Below the pieces are notes generated by a model that saw nothing but the letters and a program-made list of their open reading frames with translations, had not been told where the DNA came from and searched no databases. From Clostridia bacterium (lineage in GTDB: Bacteria > Bacillota > Clostridia > Christensenellales > Aristaeellaceae): DNA of 19,226 bases. The stretch spans positions 1 through 19,226 of the forward strand of contig CAAGII010000183.1 of NCBI GenBank assembly GCA_900769875.1. Reading direction: 5' to 3'. Below, piece by piece: positions 4,684-12,907 of this stretch. Position 1 is the first letter of the stretch; each line of letters opens with the position of its first letter. Made by a program: the position numbers and the translations under genes.

Positions 4684-6036
4684 TCACACCTCCAGCTGTG
4701 CTTTGACCGCGTCAATCAGCGCGGTCTGCGTTTTGTCTTTTTGTTCCAGCGCGGTCATGATCTGCTCATCGATGGTATCCTGCGTGATGATGTGGTGGAT
4801 GACCACTGTGTCAGACCGCTGGCCTTGCCGCCAGAGTCGGGCGTTGGTCTGCTGATACAGTTCCAGCGACCAGGTCAGTCCAAACCAGATGAGCGTACTG
4901 CCGCCGACCTGCAGGTTCAGGCCATGCCCGGCCGAGGCGGGATGAATCAGTGCGACGGGTATTTCACCCGCGTTCCAGCGGGCAATGTCCCGGCTGGTTT
5001 TCAGCTCCCGCGCATCGGGGAAACGTTCACGGATACGCTGGCTGTCGTGCCGATACCAGTACGCCACCAGCACCGGGTTTTGGTTGACTGCCTCGATGAG
5101 GTCTTCCAGCGCATCCAGCTTGCGGTCGTGGAATCGGATTGAATCGCCATCCTCCATGTACACCGCGCCGCAAGCCATCTGGCACAGCTTGCCCGAAAGT
5201 GCGGCGGCGTTCTTCGCGTCAATCTGCTGCCCCTTCAGCACTGTGACCAGCTGGGTTTTGAGTTCCCTGTAGATGTGCATCTCGTCCTCCTCCATCCGCA
5301 CAGGCACCCGGTTGATGACGCATTCCGGCATTTTGAGATAGTCCGTGCTTTTCATGCTGATGCTGATATCAGCAATGCGGCGGTAAATCTCCTCCTCGGC
5401 TCCGGGGCGGGGCTTCCAGCTGTATACCTGCATGCCGTTGGTGCGGTCGGGCTGGAAGAACTCGTTTCGGTAATGGGTAATGAATCTGCCCAGACGCTTG
5501 CCGCCGTCCAGAATGCGAAACTGCGCGAACAAATCCATCAGGCCGTTGCTGGAAGGTGTGCCGGTCAGCCCTACGATGCGGCTGACCCGGTGACGTACCT
5601 TCAGCAGACTCTTGAATCGCTGGGCCGTGTGGCTCTTGAAGGAGGACAGCTCATCAATGACAATCATGTCGTAGTCAAAGGGCAGGCCGCTCTTCTCGAT
5701 AAGCCACGACACATTCTCGCGGTTGATGATGTGAATCATGGTGTTCTGCCGCAGTGCCGCTCTGCGCTCCGCATCCGTACCGACGGCCACGCTGCAGGTC
5801 AGGCCGGCGAGGTGATCCCACTTCTGAATCTCCGCAGGCCATGTATCCCTCGCCACGCGCAGGGGCGCGATAACCAGCACACGGCTGACCTCGAAGCGGT
5901 CAAGCGCAAGGTCGCGGATGGCAGTCAGGGTGATAACGCTCTTGCCCAAACCCATCTGCAGCAGAATGGCGGCAACGGGGTGGTCGATGATAAACTGCGA
6001 GGCGTATTTCTGGTAATCATGAGGACAGTACTGCAT
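4684..6036 (-). CDS. SNF2-family DNA helicase/translocase of phage type
   Basis: The start at 6036 is supported by GGAGG 8 bases upstream and by overlap with the VRR-NUC gene; the frame runs 18 codons further upstream without a ribosome site. Of 450 residues: Q-motif-like start YCPHDYQKYA, Walker A QMGLGKS (27-33), DEAH-box equivalent DELS (128-131), motif III TGTPSSN (158-164), and motif VI QTNARLWRQGQ (about 396-406). These mark a complete superfamily 2 SNF2-type ATPase. Phage members of this length accompany VRR-NUC nucleases and are thought to act in DNA replication, recombination or branch processing. No extra DNA-binding domain is visible. All ATPase motifs look intact. Confidence 0.9.
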   Translation of the reverse strand: MQYCPHDYQKYASQFIIDHPVAAILLQMGLGKSVITLTAIRDLALDRFEVSRVLVIAPLRVARDTWPAEIQKWDHLAGLTCSVAVGTDAERRAALRQNTMIHIINRENVSWLIEKSGLPFDYDMIVIDELSSFKSHTAQRFKSLLKVRHRVSRIVGLTGTPSSNGLMDLFAQFRILDGGKRLGRFITHYRNEFFQPDRTNGMQVYSWKPRPGAEEEIYRRIADISISMKSTDYLKMPECVINRVPVRMEEDEMHIYRELKTQLVTVLKGQQIDAKNAAALSGKLCQMACGAVYMEDGDSIRFHDRKLDALEDLIEAVNQNPVLVAYWYRHDSQRIRERFPDARELKTSRDIARWNAGEIPVALIHPASAGHGLNLQVGGSTLIWFGLTWSLELYQQTNARLWRQGQRSDTVVIHHIITQDTIDEQIMTALEQKDKTQTALIDAVKAQLEV

Positions 6037-6298
6037 CAAGCGCACCTCCGATCTGTTCTGGGCTGTCGATGATATATACGGGGAAGCCAAGGTTCCGCAG
6101 CTGCGCGATGCGGTGGGCCTGCAGCGGGCGAAGCTTTTGAGCGGGTGCTTTCAGCTCTGCGAAGGCGATATGCCCACCCGGCATCAGGATGATGCGGTCA
6201 GGCACCCCGTCCAGACCGGGGCTGACCCATTTGGCACACAGGCCGCCACGTTTGCGGACTGCCTGCACCAGCTTCTGTTCGATATGTTTTTCCAGCAT
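6017..6298 (-). CDS. VRR-NUC domain nuclease
   Basis: ATG 6298 has GAGGAG 7 bases upstream; the 24 codons before it in frame lie in the repeat region and have no ribosome site. The 93-residue product is a bare VRR-NUC domain of the PD-(D/E)xK superfamily: E7, D34 in GVPDRI, and E48-x-K50 in FAELKAP fit the active site. Stand-alone VRR-NUC proteins are common in phages and act as structure-specific endonucleases, for example on Holliday-like junctions. It overlaps the SNF2 gene by 20 bases. That nuclease-helicase pair is a standard phage arrangement. Confidence 0.9.
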   Translation of the reverse strand: MLEKHIEQKLVQAVRKRGGLCAKWVSPGLDGVPDRIILMPGGHIAFAELKAPAQKLRPLQAHRIAQLRNLGFPVYIIDSPEQIGGALDAVLSS

Positions 6299-6333
6299 GG
6301 CTGCGCTCCTCTCTGCGTCCGGCGACGCTCCGC

Positions 6334-6458
6334 GGTGCATGGGTGCAGGTCGATGCACCTCCGGGTGCAACTCTCCCTATAGGCTATTTATATATTTGGT
6401 GACAGTTTTCATTTTCCCTTATGGGGGGTCTTACATGAGAGCTGCACCGACCTGCACC
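6334..6458. other. Candidate replication origin: GGTGCA iterons around an AT-rich core
   Basis: Six GGTGCA/TGCACC boxes lie at 6334, 6342, 6354 and 6364 (left cluster) and 6443 and 6453 (right cluster). The left 16 bases from 6342 and the right 16 bases ending at 6458 are inverted copies with a single mismatch. Between them lies the most AT-rich stretch of the neighbourhood (about 6377-6420, including TATTTATATATTT). The gap sits directly downstream of the P4-type primase-helicase gene. In phage P4 the alpha protein binds short GGTG-containing iterons at its origin, so an origin is a reasonable inference. Regulation of the VRR-NUC operon is the alternative. Confidence 0.45.
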
Positions 6459-6465
6459 TTTTCTT

Positions 6466-6491
6466 GAAAACCCTTGTGCCGCAAGGGGTTT
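6466..6491 (-). terminator. Possible weak terminator after the primase-helicase gene
   Basis: On the minus strand AAACCCCTTG and CAAGGGTTTT form a roughly 9-bp stem with one bulged C and a 5-base loop just after the stop codon. Only four T follow, so read-through into the downstream genes is likely. Confidence 0.45.
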
Positions 6492-6493
6492 GC

Positions 6494-8812
6494 TCATTGG
6501 AGGAAATCGTCATCATCGCCGTTTTCAGGATGCCGAAGGCGCACACCGCGTACGAGTATGCCTGACTTCGTCTTCCTGCGCTCGAACCCCAATGCGGCCA
6601 GTGCGCTGTAGAAATCGGTGGTAGAGCGGATGTATTCACCCGTGGAATCCGCATAGGCGCGGTACGCAATGTAAAACTGTCCTGACGGAGCCGAGTAGGA
6701 TGCATCGCATTCACACCTCTCGTCCAGAAAGGGCTGAAGCCAGTCGTTGTTCTCACGATAGGCGGCCACCGCATCGCGGACGCACGCCGGCGGCTCAATG
6801 TGACAGCCGTTCCGGATGACCTTCTCCGCGCCTTTCATGATCCACGTCAGCACCGCGCCTCCGGCATGCTCAAACAGATAATCGCCGTAGTTCTTGATGT
6901 CATCCTTGCCCTCGATGTGCGCGGTAAACGGTACCACGATCAGCCTTCGCCAGATGCCGTCATCCAGGGCGCGTACCTTGGGAAGATGGTTCGTGTACAG
7001 CACCAGCGTATGGGTCGGCTGGAACTCAAACGGCGCATGATACTTCTTTTCGGCATGGATAGGGTCTGTGGATGTAAGCTGCTTCACCATGGCAGTGTTC
7101 AGGCTCATGCCTTCCTTCAGCTCGGATGCCAGCACCAGCCGACAGCCCTTCAGCTCCGCGATTTCCGGCATCGTGTTGCGCTTGCAGGATGTGGTCAGCG
7201 TCTCCGCCGATATCGTTCTGGCATATGAACCCAGCACACGGTACACCGTGTTCCAGAACGTGCTTTTGCCGTTTCGTCCGTCCCCATACGCGATGATCAG
7301 TGCCTCAAAGAAAACCTTGCCTGCGCAGGCAAGCCCGCAGATTTGCTGGACATAATCAATTAGCTCCGCATTGCCCTGGAAAGTCTTTTTCAGAGCATCC
7401 TCCCACAGCGTCATGCCCTGATCGCTGGGTTCCACAGCGGTTACCTTGGTACAGAAATCAGCGGCACGATGCTCACCGGCACCGGCAACGCCATGCCGGA
7501 GATCGTAGGTGTGTTCCGGGCAGTTCAGCAGCCTCCAGTCCGCGTCCAGCTGATCTGTTTTGACGGGGATCATGGAGGACACCTGCTGCATGGTCGCACG
7601 GATATACCTGGAGGAACGCCGGTTTTCAGCCCAGTCACCATATGCGGCGGCAGAAAGGTACGCTTTGTACGCTGCCAGCTGTGCTTCGTTCATGGCTTCC
7701 TCGGCTTTTTTCTTCGGAAGGCTTTCGAGCAGCGCATTGACCGCGACCTCCTGACACCTTTTCCACGCCGCTTCCATTTCGGCGCGGGCTTCCTCCAGCT
7801 GCAGGGCGGTCAGCTGCTGTGCCTTCGCCTGCGCTGCACCCTCCGATTCCTCCCAGTACACATCGTTGAAATGGATATACCCCAGCTGCTCCGAATAGCG
7901 CAGACAGTCACCGGCAAACGCTGCCAGCAGCACAGCCTGACCGACATCGGTGCGGTCATCCGGGTCATATTTCCGCCTGCTGTCAGCAAACCGGTCAGGA
8001 GATACATAGCCTTCCTGTTTGCTGATCCGGGCGTAGAAGCCGAGCGCGCTGTGCCAGATATGCTCCAGTTCGCTGTCATCCAGCGGCGGATCGCATGCAG
8101 CCGCGCGCCGGAGAAACTGTGCGTGTGCCTCCCCGGTCGGGCCAAGGCGTTTGAGCAGCCGACCCGCGAAATGGGATAGGGTCGCGTTGCGGTGTCCCTC
8201 CGTAATCGTGCTGTCCAGCGGGTTGGCCGGGTCGAGCAGCTCCAGAGGGTCAGAAGAGTTATCCGCCTCCTCCGGGTAATACATGTCCAGACACTCACCG
8301 ATGCTGATCGTGCCGGGATAGAATGCACACATACCGTCACGGGTGCCGAAGAAGAATCGCGCTGCGTCCTGGGCGTTGGTGTCAAAATACGGGAACACCC
8401 GCTGAAGACGTTCCTTCAGCCGAACATAGGCATCGGCATCCTCCGTGCGGGTACAGCCGAGGAGCACATGGAAGCGCGGCCTTGCCGACAGCTCCTTCTT
8501 GGGCTTCATGTGATGGCGGCTGTAGTGGATGCCGAGCGTTACATCCGGGAATGTTTTCCGGATATCTTCGGGCGTGACCCATTCGGCGGGGTTATCGCTG
8601 TGGTCGTTGTCGATGTCCATGGCCAGGCAGTCTGATTCCATGAAGTTTAAGGTGGAGCGGTACGCATCGCGGTAACGGGCGCACACATAATCCCGCCGGA
8701 CGGCCAGCCGGAGTGAGTCGGCATCGGTTACGCGAATCTCGTGCGGGTACTCACAGTTGGATGCTTTGCCCATGCAGGATGCCTGGAACACCGTCAGCAC
8801 GGCTTCAGACAT
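6494..8812 (-). CDS. Phage primase-helicase (AEP primase, PriCT, D5/P4 helicase)
   Basis: ATG 8812 lies 6 bases after GAGGTGA inside the end of the previous gene (8-base overlap). Of 772 residues: an archaeo-eukaryotic-type primase with catalytic DID (66-68) and SRHH (98-101); a PriCT-like helical domain (about 203-258); a D5_N-like linker; then a superfamily 3-type ATPase with Walker A GDGRNGKST (510-518), Walker B RLVLASE (558-564), YTNHLP sensor (606-611) and WRRL arginines (621-624). The length is full for the family. It should synthesise primers and unwind DNA at the element's origin, possibly the GGTGCA repeats just downstream. The tail ends GDDDDFLQ, like the acidic tip of the DUF2815 protein. 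Confidence 0.93.
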   Translation of the reverse strand: MSEAVLTVFQASCMGKASNCEYPHEIRVTDADSLRLAVRRDYVCARYRDAYRSTLNFMESDCLAMDIDNDHSDNPAEWVTPEDIRKTFPDVTLGIHYSRHHMKPKKELSARPRFHVLLGCTRTEDADAYVRLKERLQRVFPYFDTNAQDAARFFFGTRDGMCAFYPGTISIGECLDMYYPEEADNSSDPLELLDPANPLDSTITEGHRNATLSHFAGRLLKRLGPTGEAHAQFLRRAAACDPPLDDSELEHIWHSALGFYARISKQEGYVSPDRFADSRRKYDPDDRTDVGQAVLLAAFAGDCLRYSEQLGYIHFNDVYWEESEGAAQAKAQQLTALQLEEARAEMEAAWKRCQEVAVNALLESLPKKKAEEAMNEAQLAAYKAYLSAAAYGDWAENRRSSRYIRATMQQVSSMIPVKTDQLDADWRLLNCPEHTYDLRHGVAGAGEHRAADFCTKVTAVEPSDQGMTLWEDALKKTFQGNAELIDYVQQICGLACAGKVFFEALIIAYGDGRNGKSTFWNTVYRVLGSYARTISAETLTTSCKRNTMPEIAELKGCRLVLASELKEGMSLNTAMVKQLTSTDPIHAEKKYHAPFEFQPTHTLVLYTNHLPKVRALDDGIWRRLIVVPFTAHIEGKDDIKNYGDYLFEHAGGAVLTWIMKGAEKVIRNGCHIEPPACVRDAVAAYRENNDWLQPFLDERCECDASYSAPSGQFYIAYRAYADSTGEYIRSTTDFYSALAALGFERRKTKSGILVRGVRLRHPENGDDDDFLQ

Positions 8813-9251
8813 GACAGCTCACCTCCTCGCAGTCCTCTGAAAAGCAGCGGATCGGGATGCCCTTGCTTTCAGCCTGGCTGATTTCCCGCGCCATGCCGGG
8901 GGAAATGTCGTTTCCGAATACCCACAGCTGCTCACACTTGCCCAGCAGGACAAGGGCGAAAAAGCGTCCGAGGTCGCGTTCGGCAGGAATCTTGTCATCC
9001 ATGAACTGCGGGTACAGCAAATGCGGTGTCACCGGGATCGCGCCCTGCCGTACCGCGAACCTACTGAAAGTGCGCGCCTTGCGTGTATTGCGCAGGACAT
9101 CGCCGGAGTAGGGGGAGCAGATATACACCAGCGGGCGGTAGACTCTGGCCTTCAGCTGCCGCAGTGCCCGCTGCTCTGCTTCGATGTGTGTGAGAGCTTC
9201 GTAATTCGTGGGGTCATAGTAGCCCTCACTGTTGACCTTGCTGATGCCCAT
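8805..9251 (-). CDS. DUF7768 / nucleoside 2-deoxyribosyltransferase-like protein
   Basis: Its ATG shares one base with the stop of the Rha gene, and GGAGG is 7 bases upstream. Of 148 residues, the first ~38 are a linker starting MGISKVNSEGYYDP. Then YICSPYSGD (about 43-51), IPVTPHLLYPQF (about 72-83) and WVFGNDISPGMAREI (about 109-123) give the Rossmann-like fold of phage DUF4406/DUF7768 proteins, related to nucleoside 2-deoxyribosyltransferases. Enzymes of the wider family cleave or exchange bases on deoxynucleosides or related small molecules; the activity of this subfamily is not settled. It sits between Rha and the primase-helicase, both coupled by overlap. Confidence 0.8.
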   Translation of the reverse strand: MGISKVNSEGYYDPTNYEALTHIEAEQRALRQLKARVYRPLVYICSPYSGDVLRNTRKARTFSRFAVRQGAIPVTPHLLYPQFMDDKIPAERDLGRFFALVLLGKCEQLWVFGNDISPGMAREISQAESKGIPIRCFSEDCEEVSCHV

Positions 9252-9964
9252 CAGTCACCCTCCCTTTCGGCGAGCAGCGCAACCGATTCGCGGGTGGTGC
9301 CGAAATGCCCGGCGCTGTTCATGGCATACCATTCCAGCTGACGCTTGCGCTGGTGGTAGTCAGGCACGGCAATCATCAGGCCGATATCCGCCGTCTGCAG
9401 CAGGTCAAGCATGGCAATCTGGTCATCACGCAGATACGGGCGAATGCTCTGCCCCTTCTTAAGGCCATGGGCTTCGCGGAACTGCCTGGCCGACATGCCC
9501 AGCACGATGCGGTTGAGCATGTCACATTCGTTGACGTAGTGATAGGGCTTCGCGTCAGGGTGGAGCATGCGGATCTGTGCGGTCAGCTTCGGGAACTGCT
9601 CACGGGCAGATACCAGGGTACAGATGAACTTCTCCATCTCATTGAAACGGCGGATGTACATTTCCTTGAACTGCGCGGCCTTCTTTCCGGTGAAGCCCAT
9701 GGCCAGTGCGGTGAAGCCATCACGGGTCAGTGCATAGCATGGCAAGGATCGCCCGGAGCTGTCCCTGTAGGAGCTGAGCGCAAAATTGCGCTCAGTGAAA
9801 TCGGTGCTGAAACCCGAGTCAGGTTCCAGCATACTGTGGATGCTTCTCAGCACATCGCGATGGTTTTTCTCGAAGAACCGCGCCACAAAGCGGCTGTCCA
9901 CCCGGGCAACCTCCCGGCTGTCGGCGAAAACGCCGTATTCGTCCATCGGAATCATCTGCTTCAT
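9251..9964 (-). CDS. Rha family phage regulatory protein
   Basis: ATG 9964 is chosen: GGAGG lies 10 bases upstream and ATG overlaps the TGA of the preceding gene; a longer in-frame start at 10012 is inside that gene. The N-terminal ~110 of 237 residues (SREVARVDSRFVARFFEKNH, then FTERNFALSSYRDSSGRSLP and LTRDGFTALAMGFTGKKA) match the Rha regulatory domain, a winged-helix type fold found in phage antirepressors. The middle has a coiled-coil stretch (KEMYIRRFNEMEKFI). The C-terminal half, including SARQFREAHG and IRPYLRDDQIAMLDLLQ, is probably the variable effector domain. It likely modulates phage gene expression. Confidence 0.85.
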   Translation of the reverse strand: MKQMIPMDEYGVFADSREVARVDSRFVARFFEKNHRDVLRSIHSMLEPDSGFSTDFTERNFALSSYRDSSGRSLPCYALTRDGFTALAMGFTGKKAAQFKEMYIRRFNEMEKFICTLVSAREQFPKLTAQIRMLHPDAKPYHYVNECDMLNRIVLGMSARQFREAHGLKKGQSIRPYLRDDQIAMLDLLQTADIGLMIAVPDYHQRKRQLEWYAMNSAGHFGTTRESVALLAEREGD

Positions 9965-10185
9965 CGCGCATCCACCTCCAGGGGCCTGTCCGCAAGATAG
10001 GACTTGCTGCACGTCTCACACAGAACACCGCAGTCATCCAGCCCGAAATCCTCATCCCGCGCCAGTTCGAGCAGGTCAACAGACACCTCCCGGCGGCAGA
10101 TCGGACAGCGGCAGAAAACATTTTCGGCGGTGATGTCCACCTCGATAGCGGCATCGCTGTTCAGTTGGGTCTTGATGTAGAACAT
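9961..10185 (-). CDS. Small Zn-ribbon protein (74 aa)
   Basis: The start is placed at ATG 10185, six bases after GAGGTG; an in-frame start at 10239 would add 18 codons in the leader. The protein begins MFYIKTQLNSDAAIEVDI and carries two Cys pairs, CRCPIC (about 25-30) and CETC (about 56-59), consistent with one zinc ribbon, plus a Glu/Asp-rich middle. Its TGA overlaps the Rha ATG by four bases (ATGA), so it is the first gene of the Zn-ribbon/Rha/DUF7768/primase-helicase operon. Similar short proteins are frequent beside clostridial phage replication genes. Function is unknown; nucleic-acid binding is a reasonable guess. Confidence 0.75.
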   Translation of the reverse strand: MFYIKTQLNSDAAIEVDITAENVFCRCPICRREVSVDLLELARDEDFGLDDCGVLCETCSKSYLADRPLEVDAR

Positions 10186-10229
10186 TGGGTGCACCTCGCT
10201 TTCTGCGGGGCTTTTCGCCCTTCGCACCC

Positions 10230-10260
10230 TAACTGGCAAAAAACCGCCGTTTTGAACACG
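10230..10260 (-). promoter_or_regulatory. Two-part motif CGTGTTCA-N14-TGCCAGTTA (copy 1)
   Basis: On the minus strand CGTGTTCA (10260-10253) and TGCCAGTTA (10238-10230) are 14 bases apart, the same elements and spacing as at 14521-14551. It lies just upstream of the operon that starts with the 74-aa Zn-ribbon gene and overlaps the polymerase terminator. TGTTCA/CAGTTA at 17-base spacing with an extended TG would make a poor sigma-A promoter, so a phage-factor-dependent promoter is possible. Confidence 0.45.
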
Positions 10261-10264
10261 GCGG
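10238..10264 (-). terminator. Strong intrinsic terminator after the DNA polymerase gene
   Basis: On the minus strand CCGCCGT and ACGGCGG form a perfect 7-bp stem (10244-10264) with a 7-base loop, followed at once by six T (10243-10238). It lies 12 bases beyond the polymerase stop codon. Confidence 0.9.
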
Positions 10265-10275
10265 CCGCAGGAATA

Positions 10276-12261
10276 TCATTCTTTTTTGTAGAATGGTGTC
10301 GTATACCCATCTGCCCGGAGAATCAGCCCCTCCGCCCACGGCGGCGTCCGGCCCATCTGTTCGCAGATGGCCTGTAATGATACGGTCGGATCGGCTTCGA
10401 TGATGACCTCATCATGCACATGCCCGCAGATCATGCAGGAACGGAGCGTGTTCATGGCATAGCAGAGGATGTCTCTTGCCGTGGCCTGCACGATGTTTTC
10501 ACACAGCTTCGGGCCATAGCTTTCCAGCCGCTCCCACTTTTTCGTGCTGCCAACGCCCAGATAGGTCAGCGAGGGTGAACCGAACCGGTTGCTGCCGCTG
10601 GCAGGCTTCACATAGGCCAGCTGTCTGCCGGAGGGCAGCGTCACAAACAGCATGCCGCTTTTGTATGTGAAGACGATGCCGTGCGTCGATACACGGGTCT
10701 TGTCCATCACCGCCGCCATGGCCGCCGCATCCACATCCCACCACAGCTTCACGATATTCGGATTCGCTTTGCGCCAGGCGGAGACCAGCGGGAGCAGCTC
10801 ATCCTCCTGCAGACCCATTTCCAATGCGCCCATCGCCTTGAGCGCACCCACGGAGCCGCCGTAGCCCAGGGCAAGTTCAGCAATCTTGCCCTTCTGCCTG
10901 AGGTGGCTGTTGATGCCGTGCTTCTCCACGGGTACATGGAACATGGCACTCGCGCTGGCGCAGTAGATGTCCTTGCCGGCCTTGAACACCTCGTTTCTCC
11001 ACTCCTCCTGCGCAAGCCATGCAATGACCCTCGCCTCGATGGCACTGAAATCCGCCACATAGAACAGCTTTCCCTCCGGTGCGACGAACGCCGTACGGAT
11101 TAGCTCGGACAGCACCTCGGGGACAGCGCCATACAGCATCTGCAGGGTTTCATCATCGCCGGAGCGGACAAGCTCTCGGGCCTGTTCCAGATCGGGCAGA
11201 TGGTTCTGCGGGAGATTCTGCAGCTGAATCAGCCTGCCGCTGAACCGCCCTGTACGATTCGCTCCATAGAACTGGAACATGCCCCGGGCGCGTCCATCTG
11301 CACAGACGCATGCCTGCATGGCCTGGTACTTTTTCACGGAGGACTTGGCCAGCTGCTGCCGGAGCGCAAGCACATCACCCAGCGGCTTCGGGGCATCCTT
11401 GAGCAGTTCAGCCACCTGCTTCCTGCCAAGCGAATCGACCTCCATGCCGTTCTCGGCAAGCCAGCGTTTCATCTGCTGGACGCTGGAGGGATTGTCCAGC
11501 TGGGTGAGATCGCGCATCATGTCGGTCAGCTCCCGGTGAGACTGCGCATCCATGCGGATGGCATTTTCTACGAGCGTCATGTCCAGCGCGACGCCCCGGT
11601 CGTTGATCTCCTGATCCAGCCAATACTGTTCCCACACATCCTCCGGCACAGGATAATGGGTCAGCCGCTTTTGGATTTCCATCTCGGTCACCACATCGCG
11701 CTCGTTGTAGAGAATGAACTGCGCCCATCTGTCCGGGGCGTGTTCCGGCAGATTGCGGGTGCGCATGCCGCCGGACTTCACAGGGGCGCACGGCTTGCAG
11801 AAGTATTTGATCAGGTCTTTGCCGGATTCCAGCTTCTGCTTTTCCAGCCCCAGCACAGCACCGGTACCCGCCAGCGACAGCGGCAGGCCGAGGTATGCCG
11901 ACCAGACCATGGTGCATCGCCACGATGCCGGGTCGAGGTAATCTGCCACATGGTCACCGGGTATGGCGTAGGCTTCATTGTTCAGCGGGTATCCGTGACG
12001 CTTCATCCATTGAGACAGACACACCCGCTCGAACTGCGCGTTGAAGGCGGCCTTGATGACCGTTGGGTCTGACAAAGCATTGATGACCTCTGCGGGGAGC
12101 TGTTCACCGCAGGCAAGGTCAACAACATGCACGTCACCGCCGTCTGCTGCATAGCCGAACAGCAGAATGTCGAAATCCTCAGCTTCGCAGTATCTGTATA
12201 CACCGCATTTCGACAGATCCGCAGAGGAGTAGGTCTCGATGTCGATGCTGAGCGTTTTCAT
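10276..12261 (-). CDS. Family A DNA polymerase with 3'-5' exonuclease domain
   Basis: ATG 12261 has AGGTG 5 bases upstream. Of 661 residues, the N-terminal part is a DEDD-type exonuclease: SIDIETYS gives D7 and E9, and YNERDV (185-190) fits the Exo III region. The C-terminal polymerase has motif A DFSAIEARVIAWL (404-416), motif B around RQKGKIAELALGYGG (455-469) and motif C HDEV (616-619). The length is usual for clostridial phage polymerases, which lack the 5' nuclease domain of bacterial Pol I. It follows the SSB-like DUF2815 and DUF2800 nuclease genes and is the last gene of its transcript, closed by a strong terminator. It should copy the element's DNA. Confidence 0.95.
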   Translation of the reverse strand: MKTLSIDIETYSSADLSKCGVYRYCEAEDFDILLFGYAADGGDVHVVDLACGEQLPAEVINALSDPTVIKAAFNAQFERVCLSQWMKRHGYPLNNEAYAIPGDHVADYLDPASWRCTMVWSAYLGLPLSLAGTGAVLGLEKQKLESGKDLIKYFCKPCAPVKSGGMRTRNLPEHAPDRWAQFILYNERDVVTEMEIQKRLTHYPVPEDVWEQYWLDQEINDRGVALDMTLVENAIRMDAQSHRELTDMMRDLTQLDNPSSVQQMKRWLAENGMEVDSLGRKQVAELLKDAPKPLGDVLALRQQLAKSSVKKYQAMQACVCADGRARGMFQFYGANRTGRFSGRLIQLQNLPQNHLPDLEQARELVRSGDDETLQMLYGAVPEVLSELIRTAFVAPEGKLFYVADFSAIEARVIAWLAQEEWRNEVFKAGKDIYCASASAMFHVPVEKHGINSHLRQKGKIAELALGYGGSVGALKAMGALEMGLQEDELLPLVSAWRKANPNIVKLWWDVDAAAMAAVMDKTRVSTHGIVFTYKSGMLFVTLPSGRQLAYVKPASGSNRFGSPSLTYLGVGSTKKWERLESYGPKLCENIVQATARDILCYAMNTLRSCMICGHVHDEVIIEADPTVSLQAICEQMGRTPPWAEGLILRADGYTTPFYKKE

Positions 12262-12280
12262 TTCATCACCTCACACAAAG

Positions 12281-12310
12281 CCGGGGCGGCAGGAGCTTCC
12301 GCCGTCCCGG
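12281..12310 (-). other. Stem-loop between DUF2815 and polymerase genes
   Basis: CCGGGGCGGC (12281-12290) pairs with GCCGTCCCGG (12301-12310); on the transcribed strand one pair is an A/C mismatch. No good T-run follows, so it is more likely a processing or attenuation hairpin than a full terminator. Confidence 0.45.
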
Positions 12311-12321
12311 AGGTTCATCGG

Positions 12322-12903
12322 TCAGGAGAGGAAATCGTCCTCGTCCTCATAGTCCTCATCCACATCAAAGTCATCCGCCGTGCAGATGCTGCCACCCAGG
12401 GGCTTGCCGTCAGCGGACTTGCGCAGGCCGAGCAGGCTGCAGGCGATGCCCTTGTTGCCGTTGCGGTTGTAGCAGTAGAAGGTCACCTTGCAGCGGGCAT
12501 AGCAGCCGGAGTACAGCTCACTGCGGCTCATGACCTCCTCACCGTCCATGCCGAACAGCTTGGGCTGTTCGCTGTTCTTGGCGTTGATGTAATAGCAGCC
12601 CGCGTAGGCCGGGTCGTTGGGACGCTTCCTGTCGCCGTCGTTCAGCGGCAGGTTGATGTCCTCCAGCGCGGGCGTGCTCTTGCCATTGCCGCGCAGCTTG
12701 TAGGCGCCGTTCTCATAGGCAGCCCTGATGGCGGAGCGGATCAGCTCCAGGGTGCGCTTGTCGTCCTTGGGGATGATGAGGCTGGCAGAATAGACGGGCT
12801 TCTGACCGTCAAAGCCCTTCGGCTCAAAGAGCTGGGCATAGCTGAGACGGGTACGGCGGCCGGTGATGATGGTGGCGGAAACGGTGTTGCTGTTGGCAGA
12901 CAT
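12322..12903 (-). CDS. DUF2815 single-stranded DNA-binding-like protein
   Basis: ATG 12903 is chosen because AAGGAG lies 9 bases upstream; 32 in-frame codons before it overlap the DUF2800 gene. Its 193 residues start MSANSNTVSATIITG and carry the DUF2815 signature (RLSYAQLFEPKGFDGQKPVYSASLIIPK in two visible blocks, then YAGCYYINAKN). The protein is predicted beta-rich and ends in a strongly acidic tail closing with DEDDFLS, the layout of phage single-stranded DNA-binding proteins of the T7 gp2.5 kind, where the acidic tip contacts replication partners. It lies 4 bases after DUF2800 and before the polymerase, the usual order in Bacillota phages. Confidence 0.88.
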   Translation of the reverse strand: MSANSNTVSATIITGRRTRLSYAQLFEPKGFDGQKPVYSASLIIPKDDKRTLELIRSAIRAAYENGAYKLRGNGKSTPALEDINLPLNDGDRKRPNDPAYAGCYYINAKNSEQPKLFGMDGEEVMSRSELYSGCYARCKVTFYCYNRNGNKGIACSLLGLRKSADGKPLGGSICTADDFDVDEDYEDEDDFLS

Positions 12904-12907
12904 GGTA

